Of a stretch of DNA of 12,386 nucleotides, positions 6,945 to 12,386 are shown in pieces (position 1 is the first letter of the stretch; each line of letters begins with the position of its first letter). Under the pieces are notes generated by a model. It was given only the letters and a program-made list of their open reading frames with translations, was not told the origin of the DNA and ran no database searches. Made by a program: the position numbers and the translations under genes. Origin of the DNA: DATKYK01 sp034430255 (GTDB lineage Bacteria; Chloroflexota; Dehalococcoidia; E44-bin15); NCBI GenBank assembly GCA_034430255.1, contig DAOUEU010000066.1, forward strand, positions 1-12,386. Direction: 5' to 3'.

Positions 6945-7025
6945 CGAGCCTTTCAGAGCAGATAAGCTTTTTTACTCGCCAGCACAGTTAGCCTTTAACC
7001 CAACCTCGATCTATAATAGACCGCT

Positions 7026-7055
7026 AAAAAAGAGGTGCCCCGATATAATCGGGGC
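7026..7055 (-). terminator. Intrinsic terminator on the minus strand
   Basis: GCCCCGAT and ATCGGGGC (7037-7044 and 7048-7055) form an 8-bp stem with a 3-base loop. On the minus strand the stem is followed after ACCTC by T6 (complement of the A run at 7026-7031). It would block leftward transcription entering the caspase-fold-like gene. It may equally be part of the hairpin repeat described next. Confidence 0.45.
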
Positions 7056-7109
7056 CGGGGGTCTGGGGGTGTCTCCCCCAGCTTTAAAAAGTCCCCCAAG
7101 ATTGGGGGA
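7037..7109. repeat. Cluster of three consecutive GC-rich hairpins (REP/MITE-like)
   Basis: Three perfect stems follow each other: GCCCCGAT/ATCGGGGC (7037-7055), CTGGGGG/CCCCCAG (7063-7081, 5-base loop) and TCCCCCA/TGGGGGA (7092-7109, 4-base loop). Their dense, repeat-like design in a gene-free stretch suggests an extragenic palindromic element of the kind scattered through genomes. Only one cluster is present in this window, so dispersal cannot be shown here. Confidence 0.55.
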
Positions 7110-7931
7110 TTAGGGGGTTGATTGAGACTATTTCAGCAGTCTCTATAAAAATTCAAGCTATCACCAAAGCTGCCAGTGCGCATATATCGCTGCACCATTT
7201 CAAGTGATGAGAGGTCCTTCTGGGTGCCAACGCCCCCGCGACATGGTATAATAGCGCAAATCCTGATTCCAAGAAGACATGAAACACGAATCCAAATACC
7301 TCGCCGACAAGAAACGCAAGGAGCGCAAGTCTATCGCTGGCAAACGCCGCCAAAGACGGCGAGACAAAAGGACAAGAAAGACCACCACCAGCTACTCACT
7401 TTAACGGCCATTTAGCTTGTCAAGATAGCGGCAGCTTGTAGAACTTCAGGCTGTCGCTAAAGCCTGCTAAAGCCTATAGAATAGGTATCTAGCTTCCCCA
7501 ATACTGAATCCAGTCAACCCATACCCGTATACCTGACAGCCCGCACTATGGTATTGACCTGTGTCAAGCCCTCCCTACAAAAAACTAAAAAAATTGCCCA
7601 GAATTCCCTACACTAAAATACAGACTTTCCCGACAGACAAATGGTACATCTTGTGTTATTATGACTATGAGCGTTTCGCCAGGCGCTTCCTGCAAGTAGC
7701 CACAATCACATACGGGCAAGACTGAGGGTTCACGTACAAAAGAATATCGGATAAGGAAGTATGGCGACCTATGGCTTTGCCCAAAAAAATCTTCAAACTG
7801 GGCGCAGAATCCCAACGTTTGAGGTTTTTTATCGCCGCACAACTTTATACCAACCCCGATAATGGCGTCAGGTCAGCCTATTTCTGGTTGGACTATATTA
7901 GAAATATGAATTTTAGTGAGGATAATACATG
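7110..7931. other. Gene-poor stretch with no confident coding sequence
   Basis: No convincing gene was found over about 820 bases. It holds a 6-bp hairpin (GAGACT 7124-7129 / AGTCTC 7138-7143), a very basic short ORF (7279-7404), and one frame from 7561 to 7935 that stays open except for a single TGA at 7723-7725. A minus-strand frame (7872-7585) is also open but lacks a ribosome binding site or a recognisable domain. The mixture of partial open frames and lower G+C is consistent with decayed sequence at the border of an island. Confidence 0.5.
7279..7404 (+). CDS. Possible small very basic protein (41 residues)
   Basis: An ATG-TAA frame of 41 codons in which 18 residues are Lys or Arg, concentrated in KKRKERK (11-17) and KRRQRRR (22-28). 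A TATAAT at 7247-7252 would place a transcription start about 20 bases before the ATG. The -35 (TGCCAA) is poor and the ribosome binding site (AAGAAG) is weak. If real, it would be expected to bind nucleic acid by charge alone. I recognise no family, and chance is a serious alternative. Confidence 0.22.
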   Translation: MKHESKYLADKKRKERKSIAGKRRQRRRDKRTRKTTTSYSL

Positions 7932-7935
7932 TTGA
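7561..7935 (+). pseudogene. Interrupted reading frame, possible decayed gene
   Basis: From GTG 7561 the frame gives 54 residues with aromatic-rich WYILCYYDYERFARRFLQV. It then stops at TGA 7723-7725 and continues in the same frame for 69 more residues to TGA 7933-7935, which overlaps the -35 box of the next gene's promoter. An internal ATG (7771) could start a 54-residue product. No domain is recognised. A broken gene is possible, but so are two chance frames. Confidence 0.2.
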
Positions 7936-7960
7936 CAGGCTGTATACACAGTGATATAAA
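7932..7960 (+). promoter_or_regulatory. Near-consensus sigma70-type promoter with palindromic spacer
   Basis: A perfect -35 TTGACA (7932-7937), a 17-base spacer and TATAAA (7955-7960) form the best promoter in the window. The start would be near 7967, about 50 bases before the ATG at 8017. The spacer contains TGTATACA (7941-7948), a perfect 8-bp palindrome in the position where repressors commonly bind. Confidence 0.75.
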
Positions 7961-8016
7961 TCAAATTGAGAATCCCGCACATAATATATTCTCGTATTTG
8001 GGAGGAGGGTGAAGAA

Positions 8017-9399
8017 ATGAAAGCAAAGATAGTATATATGGCACTAGCCCTGGCGCTGGCGTTCTCGCTGGTGGCGGTGGTGGTACCGGCAGAACACGCG
8101 CAGGCAACCACCAGCTGGTGGAATACTGACTGGGAATACCGGCAAAAGCTTACCTTCGATAATAGCGGGCAGAGCGAGAGCTTGGTAAATTTCCCGGTCC
8201 TTGTGAAGCTTGACTTAACGAATATCGATTATGGGAAGACCCAGGATAGCGGCCAGGACATTCGTTTTATCGACAGTGATGATTCCACCGTGCTTAGTCA
8301 TGAGATTGAGGAGTGGGATGAGACAGGAGATAGTTGGGTCTGGGTAAACGTCCCTCAAATAGACGGCTCAAGTAGTGCTGACCATATCTATATGTATTAT
8401 GGTAATCCAAGCGCTTCAGATGGGCAGAACCCGACAGCCGTCTGGGACACCCACTACAAAGGAGTCTGGCATCTCAACAGGGTGAGCGGGAGTGTGTTAG
8501 ATTCAACCACAAATGACAATGATGGAACCAATAATGGAGCAGCAAGAGGAGCGAGTGGAAAGATAAACAATGCCTTTGACTTTGATGCGGATCAGGATGA
8601 CTATGTTGAAGTTCCCGATTCTAGCAGTTTAAATATTACTGCTGCGGTTACAATCGAGGCCTGGGTAAACTCTCCAGAGTTTAAAGAGACGTATCCAGGA
8701 ATAGCGGGCAAGTGGGATTGGAGTGCCACTGATCCACAAAGATCTTACAGTCTGTACCTGGCGCTCGAGGATCAGCCCTTCTTCTTGATCTCAGATGATG
8801 GTGAGTATATGGCTGAGCTCTTATCTGATACCCACTTGGCCACTGATACATGGTATCACCTCACAGGGGTATCCACTGGATCGAAATGGATAGTTTATAT
8901 CAATGGACAATGGGATTGTGAGAAAGATTATGCGGCAAGTATCTACAGTGGCACAGCTAAATTCTGGATCGGGGCTAGTATGAAAGACGGGTCTGTGGCG
9001 ACAGACGAAACTTTCGAAGGAGCCATTGATGAGGTACGAGTCTCAGACGCAGTCCGCTCAGCAGACTGGATTAAAGCACAGCACCTCAGTATGACCGATA
9101 ACTTCATCACATACGGGAGCGAAGAAAGCGCCGGAGAGGGGGGAGAAGGCTGCTTCATCGCAACCGCTGCCTACGGCACATCTTCCGCTGCGGAAATCGA
9201 CACACTAAGGGCCTTCAGGGATGAGGTGCTGCTGGAAAGCACACTTGGCTCTCAACTTGTGGAGTGGTACTACCAGACCAGCCCACCAGTAGCGGACTTC
9301 ATATCGGAAAACAGCTTTTTAAGGACCATTGTTAGGGAGCTACTGGTTGACCCGATTGCTTCGTTGGTCCAGGCCACGGAGGCTATTTGGGGAAATTAG
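8017..9399 (+). CDS. Exported DUF2341 / LamG-like protein with CFI-box C-terminal domain
   Basis: A 460-residue secreted or surface protein. A Sec signal peptide is clear: MKAK, then a hydrophobic core (5-24), with likely cleavage after HAQA (30). DUF2341-type sequence follows, about 34-142: WWNTDWEYRQKLTF, then NFPVLVKLD, DIRFID and HIYMYYGNPSAS. A concanavalin A/LamG-like jelly-roll spans about 145-370: GVWHLN, FDFDADQDDYVEVPDSSSLNIT, TIEAWVN, DTWYHLTGV, WIVYINGQ, GAIDEVRVSD. A Gly/Glu linker leads to the C-terminal domain at 379-460, opening with CFIATAAYGT and containing LRAFRDEVLLESTLG and SPPVADFI. DUF2341/LamG pairs usually bind glycans or cell surfaces. ATG 8017 is preferred over the longer frame from 7966, since GGAGGAGGGT (8001-8010) precedes it and the signal peptide then starts correctly. 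Confidence 0.88.
   Translation: MKAKIVYMALALALAFSLVAVVVPAEHAQATTSWWNTDWEYRQKLTFDNSGQSESLVNFPVLVKLDLTNIDYGKTQDSGQDIRFIDSDDSTVLSHEIEEWDETGDSWVWVNVPQIDGSSSADHIYMYYGNPSASDGQNPTAVWDTHYKGVWHLNRVSGSVLDSTTNDNDGTNNGAARGASGKINNAFDFDADQDDYVEVPDSSSLNITAAVTIEAWVNSPEFKETYPGIAGKWDWSATDPQRSYSLYLALEDQPFFLISDDGEYMAELLSDTHLATDTWYHLTGVSTGSKWIVYINGQWDCEKDYAASIYSGTAKFWIGASMKDGSVATDETFEGAIDEVRVSDAVRSADWIKAQHLSMTDNFITYGSEESAGEGGEGCFIATAAYGTSSAAEIDTLRAFRDEVLLESTLGSQLVEWYYQTSPPVADFISENSFLRTIVRELLVDPIASLVQATEAIWGN
9151..9396 (+). other. CFI-box C-terminal domain, copy 1
   Basis: Codes for residues 379-460 of the first exported protein, starting at a Cys after a GEGGEG linker. About 80 residues, with no terminal membrane helix or basic tail, so it is not an LPXTG- or PEP-CTERM-type signal. 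It matches the domain I know as 'CFI-box-CTERM'; its role is not established to my knowledge. Confidence 0.75.
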
Positions 9400-9472
9400 A
9401 GCAACTTCACTACGAAAGTCCTTTATCCACGATTCTCGACTTCGGATTTCCCGGAAGTAAGGAGTGATGACC

Positions 9473-10552
9473 ATGTTAAAGGTAAATGTATGGTCAAAAA
9501 GGGCTGGTTTATATCTGGTCACTTTTCTTGTGTGTTGTTCTGTTCTCTCCAGCACCCAAGCCTCAGCGGGTGAGTCAACGACACAGAACTACGCTGACCT
9601 AACGCTGAGTTCTCCGTCAACATCTGAGACCTTCAGCGGTGTCTGGGACCTGACCCAAGGCGACCTGACTTTATCCTACACAATCGACTTGACCGGCGTA
9701 AATTCGCAGGAGCCTAACCTAACCTCTTGGACATCGGTCGGGCTGATGAATTGTGATGGAGACTGCGGCTGGATGGGATCAGGTGCTCCCCACTCTTGGG
9801 CAACTGATCCTGATTCGCTAGATTTGGATGACAAGCATAACCTCTCTGCTCCCGACAGGTATAGCGAGTTGAGCTACGACGCCACTGATCCAGACACCGT
9901 GACGGACCTGCCGTTCGGCACATATGATAACTACGGCATCTGGTTTGACCGCGACGGAGTCGATCAGTGGCAGGCAGGCCACTGGGGTGCTGTCGACGGC
10001 GGAACGTACAACACATCAGGAATTTACGACATCGTCATTACCTATCACGCTATCAACTCCAACCTAGGTACAATGTTCTCCACCGTTAACGGCATTCAGA
10101 CAGGTTTCTATACTACCGGATGGCAGAATGCCCAGCCTGAATACTACCCTGCAGGAAAAAGCTTGACAGGCGAGATGACCGAGATGCGGCCATTCGCAAG
10201 ATTGTCAGCGCCTGACGATACATACGGCGACGTCACTTTGTCCAACATCACTATCACAGGACACCTGTCCGAGGATCAAAGTCCTTGTCCTGGAGAAGGC
10301 GGTGGTGGCTGCTTCATCGCCACCGCTGCCTACGGCACATCAACGGCTGAGGAAATCGATGTTTTGAGGGCGTTCCGAGATGAGGTGCTGCTAGAAAGCA
10401 CCTTGGGCTCCCGGTTGGTGAATTTCTATTACGAGGTTAGCCCGCCAGTAGCGGACTTCATATCGGGGCATGCTGTGTTAAGGAAATTGGTCAGGGATAT
10501 CCTGGTTGATCCCATTGCTTCATTGGTCAAGGCCACGGATAATCTATGGTAA
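9473..10552 (+). CDS. Exported beta-rich protein of unknown function with CFI-box C-terminal domain
   Basis: A 359-residue exported protein. The signal peptide is MLKVNVWSKR followed by a hydrophobic stretch (11-26), with likely cleavage after QASA (32). The main body (33-265) is not recognised. It is rich in short strands, Asp, Ser, Thr and aromatic residues, and has no long helices. Segments such as GIYDIVITYHAINSNLGTMF and VNGIQTGFY (183-213) resemble the strands of lectin-like jelly-rolls, and NCDGDCG (93-99) has a close Cys pair. After PCPGEGGGG the CFI-box domain spans 280-359. Of the possible starts GTG 9464, ATG 9467 and ATG 9473, the last is chosen because AAGGAG (9459-9464) is then 8 bases away. 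It follows the first exported gene by 73 bases with no terminator seen, so they may be cotranscribed. Confidence 0.82.
   Translation: MLKVNVWSKRAGLYLVTFLVCCSVLSSTQASAGESTTQNYADLTLSSPSTSETFSGVWDLTQGDLTLSYTIDLTGVNSQEPNLTSWTSVGLMNCDGDCGWMGSGAPHSWATDPDSLDLDDKHNLSAPDRYSELSYDATDPDTVTDLPFGTYDNYGIWFDRDGVDQWQAGHWGAVDGGTYNTSGIYDIVITYHAINSNLGTMFSTVNGIQTGFYTTGWQNAQPEYYPAGKSLTGEMTEMRPFARLSAPDDTYGDVTLSNITITGHLSEDQSPCPGEGGGGCFIATAAYGTSTAEEIDVLRAFRDEVLLESTLGSRLVNFYYEVSPPVADFISGHAVLRKLVRDILVDPIASLVKATDNLW
10310..10549 (+). other. CFI-box C-terminal domain, copy 2
   Basis: Codes for residues 280-359, from CFIATAAYGT to the protein end. The first 52 bases are identical to copy 3 (12335-12386) at 50 positions. 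Copy 1 is more diverged, although the protein motifs are the same. Confidence 0.75.
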
Positions 10553-10744
10553 AAACAGCGCAGCTTCGCCACAGCAGATAATGAGCAAGTAAAGAGTCTT
10601 TTTCAATAAGGGAAAAGCGATGCCCAGCAAATTAAAAAGAAGATAGAGCTGTTACTTATATGTATTTTGAAGAGTGTGGGATAGGAGGATACTTATCAAA
10701 GGTTCGGTTAAAATCATGAGTCACATTGATATGGGGATTGTGTC

Positions 10745-12386
10745 GTGAAAGCCAGGATCTATCCGTTCACTATTATACTCTTTACCATGGCGCTGGTTCT
10801 GATGAGCCTGCCAGTAGCCATCGATTCCGATGAAGTAAGCGCCAGCAGCTTTCACTTCACCGTGACGTCCGACATGCGCAGCAGCCACACGGCCTTCGGG
10901 AAACTATGCGACTCGGTCAACAGCAAGGTCGGTGGGCCCGGCGCATTCCACGTCTCCATAGGGGATATCGATTTAACCGTCCCGGAGAACCGCGCTGTGA
11001 TCGATACCAAGTTTGGGTCGTCGGCAATCTGGTACCCCATCATCGGAAACCACGAAGCGGAAACCGGGGTAGACATGCAGTGGCTTCGGGAGGAATATGA
11101 CAACGGCAACGGCCTGAGGACACCGCTGAAGAACTACACCAACCAGGACGGACCAACGGGTACAGTGCGGGTGAATTATTCCTGGGACTACGAGAACGCC
11201 CACTTCATCGCGCTGAACGAGTATTGGAATGGCGGCACCAACGAGGGTAGCGGAACGAGCCTCTCGGGCAGTGACACGGCCACCGACGGCGACATCGTAC
11301 CGGAGCTCTATGACTGGCTGGCAGCGGACCTGGCGGCCAACACCAAGCCGTTCGTCTTCGTCTTCGGCCACGAGCCGGCCTTTCCTTACACTCGTCACGT
11401 TGGCGACAGCCTGGACAAGTACCAGACCCACCGGGACGACTTCTGGGCCCTTTTAGAGTGTGAGGGCGTTGACGCATACTTCAACGGTCATACGCATTAC
11501 TACTCCAAGCACCAGGGCGATAAGAACCATGTCGGCAACGTCTGGCAGCTCGATGTCGGCAATGCCGGTTGGGACTTTGGCGATGGCCTGACCTACTTCG
11601 ATGTCGTCGTGGGCGATGACCAGGCTACTGTCAACGTGTACCGTGGGACCGGGACATCATTCAGCCTGGCCGATTCGGTCACCCTCCCTGTATCAATAGA
11701 CTGTTTGCAGGTTGATGGAGAGGGGTTGGCCGATGGCACCCCTATTCCTAGCTGGAACTTGACATACTTCGGCATTTCACCAGTTGCAACTGTTACTGCA
11801 ACTGACACTCAAGCTGGTATTCATTCGGGCGATCGTGGCGTGCGGGTCAACGGGGACAGCCCTGCAGGCATAGAACTCGACAATGTTGCCAAAGGGACTA
11901 TAACGGTAGACTACTGGCATTACCCTAAACCAGGTTCCGATACCAACTCTGTCTTTCGGTTTTTCGGCGGCTCATGGAACGGTAGCTCCGAGTCTATCTG
12001 GGACTATTTGGATGTAACTAAGAACGATCAGGACAGGTGGTTGGTTGACCCCGGGGCGCATTATGTGGGCGATTACTCAGGCAATTACACTCATATCGTG
12101 ATTACGATCGACGCCTGCACCGGCTTGTTCGACCTCTCCATTGACGAGCAGCACGTATACCAAGGCCCGGTGCAGTATGCCGACAGGATTTGGCCCTCTG
12201 GGATTCGTTATGTCACTATCAATAGCGGCCGCGATGGAGCCGGCACCGACAGCTATTTTGACGACCTCTTGATCACCGCTACCGCTACATCTACATCCAC
12301 GCCCACGCCTACACCTACGCCTCCTGCTCCCTCCTGCTTCATCGCCACCGCTGCCTACGGCACATCAACAGCTGAGGAAGTCGATG
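10745..12386 (+). CDS. Exported calcineurin-like metallophosphoesterase with lectin-like domain and CFI-box, 3' end cut by window
   Basis: At least 547 residues, open to the window end. The signal peptide is MKAR, then a hydrophobic stretch (5-25), with possible cleavage near VSA (33). The metallophosphoesterase domain (about 37-300) shows SIGDID (71-76), IIGNHE (99-104), VFGHEP (206-211) and NGHTHYYS (247-254), the usual metal ligands in order. The first motif is TSDMRS (41-46), with Arg at position 45 where the D-x-H histidine would be. Residues about 318-510 form a second beta-sandwich resembling a concanavalin A-like lectin domain (HIVITIDACTGLFDLSID, SYFDDLLITA). A Thr/Pro linker (513-529) leads to CFIATAAYGT at 531. 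The family cleaves phosphomonoesters or phosphodiesters; here it would act outside the cell. GTG 10745 is the only start after the upstream in-frame stop (10727), with GGGGA 7 bases before it. Confidence 0.85.
   Translation, partial: MKARIYPFTIILFTMALVLMSLPVAIDSDEVSASSFHFTVTSDMRSSHTAFGKLCDSVNSKVGGPGAFHVSIGDIDLTVPENRAVIDTKFGSSAIWYPIIGNHEAETGVDMQWLREEYDNGNGLRTPLKNYTNQDGPTGTVRVNYSWDYENAHFIALNEYWNGGTNEGSGTSLSGSDTATDGDIVPELYDWLAADLAANTKPFVFVFGHEPAFPYTRHVGDSLDKYQTHRDDFWALLECEGVDAYFNGHTHYYSKHQGDKNHVGNVWQLDVGNAGWDFGDGLTYFDVVVGDDQATVNVYRGTGTSFSLADSVTLPVSIDCLQVDGEGLADGTPIPSWNLTYFGISPVATVTATDTQAGIHSGDRGVRVNGDSPAGIELDNVAKGTITVDYWHYPKPGSDTNSVFRFFGGSWNGSSESIWDYLDVTKNDQDRWLVDPGAHYVGDYSGNYTHIVITIDACTGLFDLSIDEQHVYQGPVQYADRIWPSGIRYVTINSGRDGAGTDSYFDDLLITATATSTSTPTPTPTPPAPSCFIATAAYGTSTAEEVD
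12335..12386 (+). other. CFI-box C-terminal domain, copy 3 (truncated by window end)
   Basis: Codes for CFIATAAYGT and the next seven residues. Only two base differences separate it from the start of copy 2, which suggests recent duplication or gene conversion. Confidence 0.65.

Noticed and set aside
7124..7143. GAGACT/AGTCTC hairpin as a terminator.
   Set aside because: The stem is only 6 bp, and no T-run follows on either strand.
7585..7872. Minus-strand open frame of about 95 codons with a CDCG motif.
   Set aside because: No ribosome binding site and no recognisable domain; a competing frame is open on the other strand. It was not called as a gene.
10716..10748. A 10-codon leader peptide frame whose TGA overlaps the GTG start of the phosphoesterase.
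   Set aside because: There is no ribosome binding site before its ATG, and no run of a single amino acid or attenuator-like hairpins. Overlap by chance is likely.

Overview
The window looks like a chromosomal segment from an uncultured Chloroflexota bacterium, probably Dehalococcoidia-like. This is an inference from three things: exported proteins with Thr-Pro-rich linkers and a C-terminal domain opening with CFIATAAYG, a cluster of GC-rich intergenic hairpins, and the mix of GTG, TTG and ATG starts. No ribosomal or other phylogenetic marker is present, so this placement is tentative.

Left part (1-3427, + strand): a compact housekeeping block. It holds the C-terminal part of a CPA2-type cation/proton antiporter with a TrkA-N domain, a histidine phosphatase, an endonuclease III, a small HExxH metallopeptidase-like protein and N-acetyl-gamma-glutamyl-phosphate reductase (argC). 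The genes are spaced by at most about 20 bases or overlap, so they probably form one transcription unit. A tRNA-Glu(TTC) follows with its own likely promoter.

Middle part (about 3415-6944): a candidate tRNA-targeted island. The 3' end of tRNA-Glu, plus the bases just after it, recurs about 3.5 kb downstream (22 positions, one mismatch). A related third copy lies between the two. The repeats cut the island into two cargo modules. The first is an A+T-rich pair: an FAD/NAD(P) disulfide reductase-like enzyme and a thioredoxin-fold protein with an unusual C-x6-C active-site region. The second is a single minus-strand gene whose central segment has the His-Gly ... Ser-Cys layout of clan CD (caspase-fold) cysteine peptidases. 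No integrase is visible.

Right junction (6945-8016): about 1 kb without a confident gene. It contains three back-to-back GC-rich hairpins, a very basic 41-codon ORF, an interrupted reading frame and a near-consensus sigma70-type promoter whose spacer contains a perfect 8-bp palindrome.

Right part (8017-12386, + strand): three consecutive exported proteins with unrelated N-terminal parts. They are DUF2341 plus a LamG-like domain, an unrecognised beta-rich protein, and a calcineurin-like phosphoesterase with a lectin-like domain. All end in, or run at the window edge into, the same CFIATAAYGT C-terminal domain. The last gene is cut by the window end. Together they look like a set of surface or secreted proteins sharing one terminal processing or anchoring module.
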